DNA from: an uncultured Ruminiclostridium sp.
GTDB taxonomy: Bacteria > Bacillota > Clostridia > Oscillospirales > Ruminococcaceae
Assembly (NCBI GenBank): GCA_947629925.1
Contig: CANRFO010000009.1
Coordinates: forward strand, 1 to 64,000
Direction: 5' to 3'
DNA: 64,000 nt
This document shows positions 18,214 to 25,708 of the stretch, one piece after another. Below the pieces are notes generated by a model. The model searched no databases. It was given only the letters and a program-made list of their open reading frames with translations, and was not told the DNA's origin. Position 1 is the stretch's first letter; every line of letters starts with the position of its first letter. The translations under genes were made by a program, and so were the position numbers.

Positions 18214-19497
18214 TCACAATGTTTGCGCAGTGCAAAATTCCTCTTTTACATCGGTTATTTTCACTGTTATTATATCATGCCTTTTTGCAGTTCCGCCGTA
18301 TATCCTCACAGGGATATAATTTTCTGTGTACCCGTTTATAAAATCAGGTGAAGTCCTGCGTTCGATAAGCACTTTATGAACGCTCCCCACACTGTTTTTC
18401 CAGAAATTCTGCCTTGAACATTCAGCAATTTCACTCATTATTTTGTATCTTTTTTCCTTTATTTCATCGCTGACCTGATTTTCCATTTTCGCCGCTGCTG
18501 TTCCTGGGCGAACCGAATATGTGAACACATGCACCTTTGTAAAGCCAATGCTATTCACAAATTCCAGCGAACTTTCAAACTCTTCCTCCGTTTCTCCTGC
18601 AAATCCCACCATAACATCAGTGGTTATACCACAGTCGGGAAACGCTTTTCTCAAATTATCCACAATTCCCTTGTATTCCTCAGCGTTATAATGTCTGTTC
18701 ATTCTTTTAAGCGTCTGTGAACATCCGCTTTGCAGCGACAGATGAAAATGCGGACACAACTTTTCCACAGTGGACAGCTTTTTTATCATCTCTTTATCCA
18801 GCAGCTCAGGCTCCAGAGATGAAAGCCGCACTCTTTCTATCAGCGGCTCGTCCGCTGCCGTTTTCACAGCGTCATACAAAGTCAGCCCCATATCGCTGCC
18901 GTAACAGGAAAGATTTATCCCCGTCAGGACTATCTCCTTATGTCCGTCCTCACCGTGAAATCTCGCCTCCGCCGCTATCCTTTCAAGGCTTTTCGACCTC
19001 ACCCGTCCTCTTGCGTACGGAATTATGCAGTAAGAGCAAAACCTGTTGCACCCGTCCTCTATCTTGATGTACGCCCTTGTGTTATCGCTGTGCGCAAATT
19101 CTCCGCTTTCCTCAAACAGTCTACCGTGTTCCTTTATCTCGCAGACAGTCTTTCCTTTTATGAGAAATTCCTCCACAAGCTGCGGGATATCTTCTTTTGC
19201 GGCGTTTCCGACGATTATGTCTGCATTTTTATTTTTGCCCGCCTCATCGGGAAAAGCCTGAGGATAGCACCCCGTAAGCACGATAACAGCGTTAGGAAAT
19301 TCTTTCCTCATTTTAGAAAGTATCCTCGCTCCTTTTTTGTCGCTTGTTTGAGTGACTGTGCAGGAGTTTACTATTATAATGTCGGGCTTTTCGCCGTCTT
19401 TAACAGGCAAATGACCGTATTTTATCATATTCTGCGAAATATTATCGCTGTCACAGTGATTTACTTTGCACCCCTGAGTAAATATCAAAAACTTCAT
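18214..19497 (-). CDS. mtaB: tRNA t6A37 methylthiotransferase MtaB
   Basis: Radical SAM enzyme that adds methylthio to N6-threonylcarbamoyladenosine at position 37 of ANN-decoding tRNAs. The N-terminal UPF0004 domain starts FLIFTQGCKVNHCDSD (MtaB-type GCKVN). Further cluster cysteines appear in NSCTVT and LTGCYPQ. The radical SAM motif is CNRFCSYCIIPYARG, and a C-terminal TRAM-like stretch ends the 427-residue protein. The ATG has only a weak ribosome binding site. A strong promoter lies at 19531-19559. Confidence 0.92.
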   Translation of the reverse strand: MKFLIFTQGCKVNHCDSDNISQNMIKYGHLPVKDGEKPDIIIVNSCTVTQTSDKKGARILSKMRKEFPNAVIVLTGCYPQAFPDEAGKNKNADIIVGNAAKEDIPQLVEEFLIKGKTVCEIKEHGRLFEESGEFAHSDNTRAYIKIEDGCNRFCSYCIIPYARGRVRSKSLERIAAEARFHGEDGHKEIVLTGINLSCYGSDMGLTLYDAVKTAADEPLIERVRLSSLEPELLDKEMIKKLSTVEKLCPHFHLSLQSGCSQTLKRMNRHYNAEEYKGIVDNLRKAFPDCGITTDVMVGFAGETEEEFESSLEFVNSIGFTKVHVFTYSVRPGTAAAKMENQVSDEIKEKRYKIMSEIAECSRQNFWKNSVGSVHKVLIERRTSPDFINGYTENYIPVRIYGGTAKRHDIITVKITDVKEEFCTAQTL

Positions 19498-19530
19498 AGT
19501 ACCGTCCAGTCAAGTTTATTTATTGTAATT

Positions 19531-19559
19531 ATTATACAATATATCTGCTCTTTTTTCAA
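19531..19559 (-). promoter_or_regulatory. Promoter of mtaB
   Basis: Minus strand TTGAAA (19559-19554), 17 bp, TATAAT (19536-19531), about 35 bp before the mtaB start codon. Confidence 0.6.
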
Positions 19560-19713
19560 ACTTTTTGAATAAAAAAATAAAAGCAGATTTTTGCACGATA
19601 CTGTAAAACGGCTTTTTATTCATACATTTACATTGTTTATTATTAAGGAAAAGCTTAAATTTAGATATAATGACCAAATTTTTATAAAAATAAAAATTTT
19701 TTTAAAAAATCCC

Positions 19714-19742
19714 TTGCAATTTATTTTGAAATTTGCTACTAT
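19714..19742 (+). promoter_or_regulatory. Promoter of the HPr-like gene
   Basis: TTGCAA (19714-19719), 17 bp, TACTAT (19737-19742), preceded by a very A+T-rich stretch (about 19560-19710) resembling an UP element. The rest of the 279-bp gap holds no recognisable gene. Confidence 0.6.
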
Positions 19743-19776
19743 AAGCTTGTAAAAAATATTAAGGAGGGCTTTTATT

Positions 19777-20007
19777 ATGGTTGAATTCAAGGTAAAAATC
19801 AATACCATCGACGATGTAAAAAAGTTCGTTAACACTGTTGGAAAGTACGACTTTGACGTTGACCTCATTTCAGGAAGATATGCTATTGACGCAAAGTCCA
19901 TCATGGGTATCTTCAGCATTGACCTTTCTAAGGAGCTTGTAATGAAGGCTCACACAGACAACGCTGAACTTATCAAAGCTGACCTTGCAAGTTACATTGT
20001 AGGCTGA
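19777..20007 (+). CDS. HPr-fold protein lacking the active-site histidine
   Basis: A 76-residue protein of the PtsH/HPr fold. The regulatory serine region is intact as DAKSIMGIFSIDL, equivalent to Ser46 of HPr. The loop that should carry His15 (GIHARPAT in HPr) is replaced by a stretch without histidine, and the whole protein appears His-poor, with one HTD late in the chain. It therefore cannot relay PTS phosphate through His15 but could be a Ser-phosphorylated co-regulator, as Crh is in Bacillus. AAGGAGGGC gives a strong ribosome binding site. It has its own promoter and terminator. The fold is confident; the regulatory role is inference. Confidence 0.85.
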   Translation: MVEFKVKINTIDDVKKFVNTVGKYDFDVDLISGRYAIDAKSIMGIFSIDLSKELVMKAHTDNAELIKADLASYIVG

Positions 20008-20030
20008 TTTTTGCAAAAAAGTAAAAAACA

Positions 20031-20067
20031 GAACGAGAAGCGGATATTGCTTCTCGTTCTTTGTTTT
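20031..20067 (+). terminator. Terminator of the HPr-like gene
   Basis: Perfect 11-bp stem GAACGAGAAGC/GCTTCTCGTTC with a 7-nt loop, followed by TTTGTTTTT. Confidence 0.88.
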
Positions 20068-20087
20068 TGATATTTTGCATAAAACTA

Positions 20088-20116
20088 TTGTAAAAATTAT
20101 TGTTGTATGGTATAAT
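20088..20116 (+). promoter_or_regulatory. Promoter of hpf
   Basis: TTGTAA (20088-20093), 17 bp, TATAAT (20111-20116), with a TG one base off the extended -10 position. The leader to the hpf ATG is about 60 nt. Confidence 0.65.
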
Positions 20117-20180
20117 ATATACAAGGGAACAGCAAAATTTTTCCAAATCTGACGTATCCCTTTACAAAGGAGGAAAAACT

Positions 20181-20705
20181 ATGAAGTTACAGCTCACAGC
20201 CAAGAAAATGCAAGTCAATCAGACCTTTGCTGAATATGCGGAGAAAAAGCTCAAAAAGCTGGATCGCTTTTTCGGGGACGAGGCCGACGCAAAAATAGTG
20301 ATGTCCGCCTTTAAGGACGAAATAACGATAGAACTTACAGTAACGTATTCCAATATGTTCTTCCGCGCCGAACAGAGAGCTGCCGACAAGGAAGACGCGC
20401 TTGATGCTTGTATAGACAAAATAATCCGTCAGATAAGAAAAAATAAGACGAGGGTAGAAAAAAGCCTTCGTGAAAACGCATTTACCGAACAGTATGAAGA
20501 ACCCGTAGAAGAGCAGCAGCATTATGAGATCATAAAGCGTAAGAAGTTTACATTACGTCCCATGAATGCTGAAGAAGCGATACTTCAGATGAATATGTTG
20601 GGACACAGCTTCTTCATGTTCAAGAATGCTGACAGCGGGGAAGTTAACGTTGTTTACCGCCGCGACGACGGCAATTATGCTATACTGGAACCTGAGAGAG
20701 ATTGA
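20181..20705 (+). CDS. hpf: Ribosome hibernation promoting factor, long form
   Basis: Binds the 30S decoding region and dimerises 70S ribosomes to 100S during stasis. The 174-residue length is the long form. The N-terminal RaiA/S30AE domain is residues 1-100, starting MKLQLTAKKMQVNQTFAEYA. After a short acidic linker, the C-terminal dimerisation domain carries KRKKFTLRPMNAEEAILQM and LGHSFFMFKNADSGEVNVVY. The ATG at 20181 follows AAAGGAGG by seven bases; the longer frame lacks a site. Confidence 0.94.
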   Translation: MKLQLTAKKMQVNQTFAEYAEKKLKKLDRFFGDEADAKIVMSAFKDEITIELTVTYSNMFFRAEQRAADKEDALDACIDKIIRQIRKNKTRVEKSLRENAFTEQYEEPVEEQQHYEIIKRKKFTLRPMNAEEAILQMNMLGHSFFMFKNADSGEVNVVYRRDDGNYAILEPERD

Positions 20706-20722
20706 TGTTATTTGATCATACA

Positions 20723-20750
20723 AAAGGGGCATGTTTGACATGCCCTTTAA
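20723..20750. terminator. Terminator between convergent hpf and pyrB
   Basis: Stem AAAGGGGCATGT/ACATGCCCTTT with one bulged G and a 3-nt loop. T-rich tracts follow on both strands, stronger on the plus strand. Confidence 0.7.
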
Positions 20751-20770
20751 ATTTTATTTTCTTGAACAAC

Positions 20771-21868
20771 TCAGATAAATCTGCACTGCTCGGTAAGTAT
20801 CCTCTCGTCGCAGAACTCACATTCAAGTATGCCGTTGTTGTTCCTGAAGCTGTGAGGCAGAGAAGGTTCGGAAGCCGTGATACATTTAGGATTATGGCAC
20901 TTTATCTCAGGTATATTTTCTCCCACCAGAAGAGGCTGAGTTTGAATATCTTCGTTCAGGATCGAAAGTATAAGTGACATACGGACATACATACCGTAGT
21001 TGGCTTGCTTGAAATACAGCGCTCTCGGATCGTCGTCCACATCGAGAGCGATTTCGTCCACTCTCGGAAGCGGATGAAGAACTATCATATCTTTTTTTGC
21101 GGCTTTCATTTTGCGCTTATCAAGGCAGAAAACATTTTTCTGCTTTTCATATTCTTCGGGAGAGCCAAAGCGTTCCCGCTGTATCCTTGTCATGTAAAGT
21201 ACATCAAGCTGCGGGATAGCCTCTTCCAATGAATTGACTTCGATATATTCCTTGCCATAAGCGGTTATTCTGTCTTTTATATAAGTAGGCACTTTAAGCT
21301 CGTCGGTTGATATAAGTACAAATTTGTTGTTTTCATAGTGAGAAAGAGCCTTTAAGAGGGAGTGTACGGTCCTTCCGTTCTTCAGATCCCCGCAGAAACC
21401 CACTGTAAGTCCGCTGAGCGCGCCTTTTTCAGCCCTCAGCGTCAGCAGGTCGGTAAGCGTCTGAGTAGGGTGAAGATGTCCGCCGTCGCCTGCGTTTACA
21501 ACAGGGCAGTCAGCGGTTAAAGCCGCCGCTTTGACAGAGCCTTCGATAAAATGCCGCATTACGACAATATCGGAATAGCTGCTGGCGATTTTAGTCGTAT
21601 CCTTTATGGATTCCCCTTTTGCGACCGAGGAAGTAGCGGGATTGTCAAATCCGATTATTCCTCCTCCCAGCCTGAGCATAGCGCTTTGAAAGCTCATCTG
21701 AGTTCTTGTGGAGGGCTCATAGAAAAGAGTCGCCATTATTCTTCCGTTGCAGGCGCCTACATATATATGCTGGTTTCTTTTTATATCTATTGCAAGGTTT
21801 ATGATACTGTTCCAGGTAGATACAGGATAGTTATCCAAATCTATCAGATGAGGGAAATGCTGGTGCAT
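20771..21868 (-). CDS. pyrB: Aspartate carbamoyltransferase with a C-terminal PyrI-like zinc tail
   Basis: Condenses carbamoyl phosphate with aspartate in pyrimidine synthesis. The catalytic chain has FYEPSTRTQMSF (carbamoyl-phosphate site), HPTQTLTDLLTL and LHPLPRVDEI. After about residue 315 the 365-residue chain has an extra C-terminal segment with C-x4-C, about 20 residues, C-x2-C. Its ITASEPS-like motif closely resembles the zinc domain of the E. coli regulatory chain PyrI (C-x4-C, ISHAEP, C-x2-C). The nucleotide-binding half of PyrI is missing. No other pyr genes or PyrR-type attenuator are adjacent. Confidence 0.92.
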   Translation of the reverse strand: MHQHFPHLIDLDNYPVSTWNSIINLAIDIKRNQHIYVGACNGRIMATLFYEPSTRTQMSFQSAMLRLGGGIIGFDNPATSSVAKGESIKDTTKIASSYSDIVVMRHFIEGSVKAAALTADCPVVNAGDGGHLHPTQTLTDLLTLRAEKGALSGLTVGFCGDLKNGRTVHSLLKALSHYENNKFVLISTDELKVPTYIKDRITAYGKEYIEVNSLEEAIPQLDVLYMTRIQRERFGSPEEYEKQKNVFCLDKRKMKAAKKDMIVLHPLPRVDEIALDVDDDPRALYFKQANYGMYVRMSLILSILNEDIQTQPLLVGENIPEIKCHNPKCITASEPSLPHSFRNNNGILECEFCDERILTEQCRFI

Positions 21869-21982
21869 AACAAAAACGTCCTTTCCTTATGAAGCCTTTA
21901 AACTATTTAATTATATCATATCAGCGGATACGTTGTCAATGAAGATATTTTTAATTTTTAAAAAATAACTTTAAAAAAGGGC

Positions 21983-22011
21983 TTGACAAAAACATAAATG
22001 TATGTTAAAAT
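21983..22011 (+). promoter_or_regulatory. Promoter of tRNA-Gln
   Basis: TTGACA (21983-21988), 17 bp, TAAAAT (22006-22011), 18 bp before the mature tRNA 5' end. Confidence 0.75.
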
Positions 22012-22028
22012 TACAAAGTTGAAAAAAT

Positions 22029-22104
22029 TGGGGCGTCGCCAAGTGGTAAGGCAGTGGACTCTGACTCCACCATTTCGAGGGTTCAAATCCTTCCGCCCCA
22101 ACCA
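22029..22104 (+). tRNA. tRNA-Gln (anticodon CTG)
   Basis: Acceptor stem TGGGGCG/CGCCCCA, D arm, anticodon stem GTGGA/TCCAC with loop CTCTGAC (anticodon CUG), T arm with GGTTCAAATCC, discriminator A and encoded CCA at 22102-22104. It reads CAG codons. Confidence 0.95.
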
Positions 22105-22111
22105 GCCCACC

Positions 22112-22154
22112 ATATACAAAAACACCCTCGTTTTACGAGGGCGTTTTTGTATAT
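22112..22154 (+). terminator. Terminator of tRNA-Gln
   Basis: Long stem in which ATATACAAAAAC-CCCTCG pairs with CGAGGG-GTTTTTGTATAT (one internal A/C mismatch), loop TTTTA. The descending arm includes TTTTT. Confidence 0.75.
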
Positions 22155-22155
22155 G

Positions 22156-22275
22156 GGAAAAGGCTTCGTCCATCGCCTGACGGCTCGTCCTCAGTTCTTT
22201 TCCATGTGCAATTTTTCTTGAATTTCCCTAAAGGAAATTCATTTTGCTTCGCAAAACCGAAAAATTGCAGCATGT
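22156..22275. other. Highly structured palindromic intergenic element
   Basis: GGAAAAG (22156-22162) pairs with CTTTTCC (22197-22203). Next to it TGCAATTTTTC (22207-22217) pairs perfectly with GAAAAATTGCA (22259-22269). This encloses two perfect hairpins, GAATTTCC/GGAAATTC (22220-22240) and TTTTGC/GCAAAA (22242-22256): a clean 63-nt three-way junction. CATG at both outer edges extends it. There is no open reading frame. It could be a structured RNA, a palindromic repeat (REP-like) or a small non-autonomous element. Confidence 0.7.
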
Positions 22276-22304
22276 CTCCAAGGAGAAAGGAACATTTATA
22301 AATT

Positions 22305-22387
22305 CATCACCCAAAAATCTATTTAGCAACGACATCACATCCGCTGAGCAGCATCAAAAACGCTCCCATACCATGGGAGCATTTTTT
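22305..22387 (+). repeat. tRNA-tail repeat, copy A
   Basis: Conserved block CACCCAAAAATCTATTTAGC with ACGACATCAC, followed by the hairpin GCTCCCAT/ATGGGAGC at 22362-22380 and TTTTTT. It belongs to the family at 23535, 35277 and 46059. It lies 200 bp after tRNA-Gln and abuts the 3' end of the carboxypeptidase gene. Confidence 0.65.
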
Positions 22388-22399
22388 ATTCCTACCTTT

Positions 22400-23248
22400 T
22401 CATATATAATCTTTTATCAATGAAAGCGTAAGTTTATATCTTTCCGAATCCGTTTTACAGCCTGTCACTATTGAGATATAGGTTTTTCCATCAATATAAA
22501 ACACAGCCGCAAGACAGTTGCCGGCGCGATTAGTCGTTCCTGTTTTAAGACCTGCTGCATTTTCGTTGTAGAACTTGCTTTCAGGATCAAGCAGTTTATT
22601 GGAATTTGTCCATGTGATACACTCGCCTGATTCAAATACCACGAATTTTTCATGAGCAGAAGCGATTTCACATATCTCAGGCATTGACAGAGAATATTCT
22701 GCAAGCTTGACCAAATCGGCGGCTGTTGTATATTGAGCCGTATCATCCCAACCGTCGGGATTTACAAAATTACTGTTTTCCATGCCTATTTGATGAGCCG
22801 TTTCGTTCATAAGCTGACAAAACAGTTTTACTGCTTCGTTATCCTGAATTTCACTTTCAGAATAAACCGCTCTTGCCGTTGAAACTGCGACCGTGTATGC
22901 GGCGTCGCTGCCTGACGCCATTAACATTCCCGTTATCAGATCGTACAATGTGAGCTGCTGACCTTTTAAGATAAGGCAAAGGCTCGAATGTATATTGACC
23001 AGATCCTGTTCAGTGCCTACTGTAAGTACACTGTCAGGATCCATATATTTTAACGCAGTACACGCTGTAAGCAGTTTAGTGATGCTCGCGCAGGATATAT
23101 GAGAGTTTTCGTTTTCTGCATATAGCACTTCTTTGTCTTCAACACAGTATAACAGCTTTGCCGAAGCACTTTCTTCCGTATCTGCGCATGCGGACAAAAA
23201 TATGCTCAGCAAACCGAATATGCATAAAAAAGCGATAAACTTTTTCAT
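22400..23248 (-). CDS. Lipoprotein D-alanyl-D-alanine carboxypeptidase (S11/DacF type)
   Basis: Penicillin-binding hydrolase that trims peptidoglycan stem peptides. A lipoprotein signal ends at lipobox LSAC (Cys21). Catalytic motifs of the peptidase S11 fold are SITK (nucleophile Ser and Lys), SGS in place of the usual SxN (ASGSDAAYT), and KTGTT. The 282-residue length indicates the catalytic domain only, without the C-terminal PBP5 domain or an anchoring helix; the lipid replaces the latter. AAAGGAAGG precedes the ATG, and a promoter lies at 23289-23318. Confidence 0.9.
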   Translation of the reverse strand: MKKFIAFLCIFGLLSIFLSACADTEESASAKLLYCVEDKEVLYAENENSHISCASITKLLTACTALKYMDPDSVLTVGTEQDLVNIHSSLCLILKGQQLTLYDLITGMLMASGSDAAYTVAVSTARAVYSESEIQDNEAVKLFCQLMNETAHQIGMENSNFVNPDGWDDTAQYTTAADLVKLAEYSLSMPEICEIASAHEKFVVFESGECITWTNSNKLLDPESKFYNENAAGLKTGTTNRAGNCLAAVFYIDGKTYISIVTGCKTDSERYKLTLSLIKDYI

Positions 23249-23288
23249 ATATCAGCCTTCCTTTTAAAAAATTTGTCATATTTTTTAA

Positions 23289-23318
23289 ATTATAGCATGT
23301 TGAAAAATTTGTTGTCAA
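23289..23318 (-). promoter_or_regulatory. Promoter of the carboxypeptidase gene
   Basis: Minus strand TTGACA (23318-23313), 18 bp, TATAAT (23294-23289). The remaining stretch from 23319 to about 23500 is A+T-rich and shows no gene or repeat. Confidence 0.65.
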
Positions 23319-23504
23319 TGAAATAAGTATGAATATCATAAAAATGTAAGATTTAAAAATTGTTTATGAAAATTTAGCAATACTTTCTGTTCTGAATATT
23401 AAAACCACAATTCAGTTATGAAAATGCAGGAATAAATTTAAGAGCCGAAATCAGTTTAAAGCCGCTGAATTTATTGACAGAAAAAGATTTTTTGTCTATA
23501 ATAT

Positions 23505-23535
23505 AAAAAACATGTTTCCTTTGCTCAGAAACATG
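23505..23535 (-). terminator. Distal terminator of tRNA-Leu
   Basis: On the minus strand CATGTTTC/GAAACATG closes a hairpin followed by TTTTTTAT. It lies about 110 nt beyond the tRNA 3' end, after the tRNA-tail repeat. Confidence 0.75.
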
Positions 23536-23643
23536 ATGAGGTCATTTAAATGCTGTAATATTGTTACCAAAAAGATTTTTGGCAGTGAACATAAAAGTAC
23601 GCTCCCGTGAATTGGGAGCGTGTCGAGTGCAGCGTCACGCTGC
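23536..23643 (-). repeat. tRNA-tail repeat, copy E (after tRNA-Leu)
   Basis: Directly after the encoded CCA: hairpin GCAGCG-TGA-CGCTGC, then hairpin CGCTCCC/GGGAGCG (23600-23620), then the block CCAAAAATCTTTTTGG with ACAATAT. The first roughly 48 nt are almost identical to those after tRNA-Trp at 35277. Confidence 0.75.
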
Positions 23644-23726
23644 TGGTACGGGTAACAGGACTTGAACCTGCACGGTTGCCCATCGGAACCTAAATCCGAC
23701 GCGTCTGCCAATTCCGCCATACCCGC
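23644..23726 (-). tRNA. tRNA-Leu (anticodon TAG)
   Basis: Acceptor GCGGGTA/TACCCGT (terminal G-U pair), class II long variable arm, anticodon stem CGGA/TCCG with loop containing UAG, T arm GGTTCAAGTCC, discriminator A and encoded CCA. It reads CUA. Confidence 0.93.
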
Positions 23727-23815
23727 ATATAATATAAACATAGTTTTTATTAACACATTTATATTTCTGTTATACTCTAACACAATTTTTTTCAAATGTC
23801 AAGAAGGAGCATATA

Positions 23816-24979
23816 ATGACAAAACTTCTTATGCGTCTTTTTATAAAGCGGAACGGCGACGCGGAAGATCCGAATGTCCGCAGACAATACGGCTTTTTGT
23901 CGGGTATTGTCGGCATAATTGTGAATATACTGCTGTTTGTGTGCAAGTTTATTGTAGGTACGGCTTCAGGAGCGGTTTCGGTTGTTGCCGATGCTCTAAA
24001 TAACTTATCTGACGCAGGTTCGTCGGTCGTCAACATGGTCGGCTTTAAAATAGCCTGCTCGCCTCCTGACAGGGAACACCCTTTCGGACACGGGAGAGCA
24101 GAGTATGCGGCAGGACTTATAATATCTTTTTTTATTGTACTTATCGGAGCGGAACTGGCTATATCTTCGGTTGAAAGAATATTTTCAGCTTCCGTTCCTG
24201 AATTTGACTGTTTTACCTTTATCGTTCTGTCAGCTTCCGTATTGCTCAAGCTATGGCTTTTCTTCTTCAACAGGGAACTCAGCCGAAAGATAAATTCAGT
24301 GCCTTTGAAAGCGACTGCTTTTGACAGTATATCTGACGTGGCGGCTACTGTTTTTGTGCTTTTGGGAATAGGTGCGAACATCATATTTTCCTTTAATTTA
24401 GATGCATATATCGGGCTGCTTGTCGCTGGATTTATAATTTTTTCAGGAGTCAAAACCGCTAAGGAAAGCCTTTCGCCGCTGCTGGGGCAGATGCCTGATA
24501 AAAATTTTGTGCAGGATATAAAGGAGACAGTATGTTCATTTGACGGCATAATAGGGATCCATGACCTTATGATACACAACTACGGAGCGGGGAGAAGCAT
24601 AATTTCTCTTCATGCGGAAGTGCCGTCGTCAATGACTCTTACAGAGGCTCATTCTGTGATAGATAAGGCAGAATCTGAGCTTAAATGCAAATTCAACTGT
24701 GTTGCGGTCATACACATCGACCCTGTGGACGTTGGCGACGAAAGAGCGATTCTTCTTCAAAACCGTATAAAAATGATGATAAAAGCAATTGACCCTGCCC
24801 TTTCCATTCACGATTTCAGGCTAAAAGACCTGACTGTGAGCTTTGACATTGTAATGCCGTATAAGTTCCGTCTGACGGAGGAACAGCTCGGCAGCTCTGT
24901 GTTATCGGGTATAAAAGCGATAGATGACAGCATGATTCCTTTGATAAATATCGAAAGGCAGTTTACAGAGCTTGACTAA
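23816..24979 (+). CDS. Cation diffusion facilitator family transporter
   Basis: Proton-coupled divalent metal efflux protein with six membrane helices followed by a cytosolic ferredoxin-like domain (387 residues). The second helix carries DALNNLSD and the fifth DSISDVAAT, the paired metal-site acidic motifs. HPFGHGRAEYAAGL is the conserved loop between helices 2 and 3. The metal (Zn, Mn, Fe or Co) cannot be decided; the Asn in the helix-2 site argues for a non-canonical or Mn-type site. AAGGAGC precedes the ATG. The downstream promoter overlaps its stop codon. Confidence 0.9.
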   Translation: MTKLLMRLFIKRNGDAEDPNVRRQYGFLSGIVGIIVNILLFVCKFIVGTASGAVSVVADALNNLSDAGSSVVNMVGFKIACSPPDREHPFGHGRAEYAAGLIISFFIVLIGAELAISSVERIFSASVPEFDCFTFIVLSASVLLKLWLFFFNRELSRKINSVPLKATAFDSISDVAATVFVLLGIGANIIFSFNLDAYIGLLVAGFIIFSGVKTAKESLSPLLGQMPDKNFVQDIKETVCSFDGIIGIHDLMIHNYGAGRSIISLHAEVPSSMTLTEAHSVIDKAESELKCKFNCVAVIHIDPVDVGDERAILLQNRIKMMIKAIDPALSIHDFRLKDLTVSFDIVMPYKFRLTEEQLGSSVLSGIKAIDDSMIPLINIERQFTELD

Positions 24980-25000
24980 CACTGTAAATTGTGGTAAAAT
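24972..25000 (+). promoter_or_regulatory. Promoter of the tmk operon
   Basis: TTGACT (24972-24977), 17 bp, TAAAAT (24995-25000). The -35 overlaps the last codons of the CDF gene. Confidence 0.6.
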
Positions 25001-25045
25001 TACTATATGTGTTGATATTCTACCGATATGGAACGGAGATATAAA

Positions 25046-25702
25046 GTGGCAAGTAAACTTATTGTTATAGAAGGTCTTGACGGAGGGGGCAAAACAACTC
25101 AGCTCGAACTGCTTAAAAAAGATTATCCCGATTTCAGATTTATAACGTTTCCGAATTACAGCTCTCCTTCGGGACAGATCGTGAGCAATTATCTCAGCGG
25201 CGTTTACAATGAAAAGGATAACTCCGTCAGTGCTTATACGGCGAGCAGTTTTTATGCGATCGACCGTTATACAAGCTTTAAAACCGATTGGGAAAAGGAT
25301 TACAAAGAGGGAAGAACGATAATTTCAGCCCGCTATGTGAGCAGCAACGCTATTTATCAAATGACCAAGCTTCCGAGTGAAAAATGGGCTGAATACATGG
25401 ACTGGCTTTTTGACATTGAGTATAATAAATTTTCTATACCGAGACCCACATCGACTATTTTCCTTGATATGCCTGTTGAAGTGTCAAGAAAGCTTCTCTT
25501 AAAGCGTTATAACGGCGACGTTGAAAAGCTGGACGCTCATGAGAGTGATCTTGATTTTATGAATGCCTGCCGTAAGGCCGCGCTTTACGTTGCAGAAAAG
25601 GAAAACTGGCATATTATAAGCTGCGCTGAAAACGGTCTCCCGAAGCCTATCGAAGCAATACATGAGATGATCAAGGAAGCAATAGAGAAACTTCTCGGAT
25701 AA
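25046..25702 (+). CDS. tmk: Thymidylate kinase
   Basis: Phosphorylates dTMP to dTDP. P-loop VIEGLDGGGKTTQ, the thymidine-binding FPNYSSPSG and YTASSFYAIDRY replacing the DRY/DRH motif region, and a lid-type segment near ARYVSSNAIYQ. Start: GTG at 25046 lies eight bases after GGAG (25034-25037) and gives the usual N-terminus just before the P-loop. The ATG at 25028 would place that GGAG inside the gene. At 218 residues it is the normal size. It heads a run of six genes to 30457. Confidence 0.87.
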   Translation: MASKLIVIEGLDGGGKTTQLELLKKDYPDFRFITFPNYSSPSGQIVSNYLSGVYNEKDNSVSAYTASSFYAIDRYTSFKTDWEKDYKEGRTIISARYVSSNAIYQMTKLPSEKWAEYMDWLFDIEYNKFSIPRPTSTIFLDMPVEVSRKLLLKRYNGDVEKLDAHESDLDFMNACRKAALYVAEKENWHIISCAENGLPKPIEAIHEMIKEAIEKLLG

Positions 25703-25708
25703 ATAAAT

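Noticed and set aside
22105-22154. Attachment site at tRNA-Gln
   Set aside because: No integrase and no direct repeat of the tRNA 3' end was found in the window; the sequence is a plain terminator.
23496-23795. 99-codon open frame on the minus strand
   Set aside because: It runs through tRNA-Leu and its terminator; the apparent protein is translated tRNA sequence.
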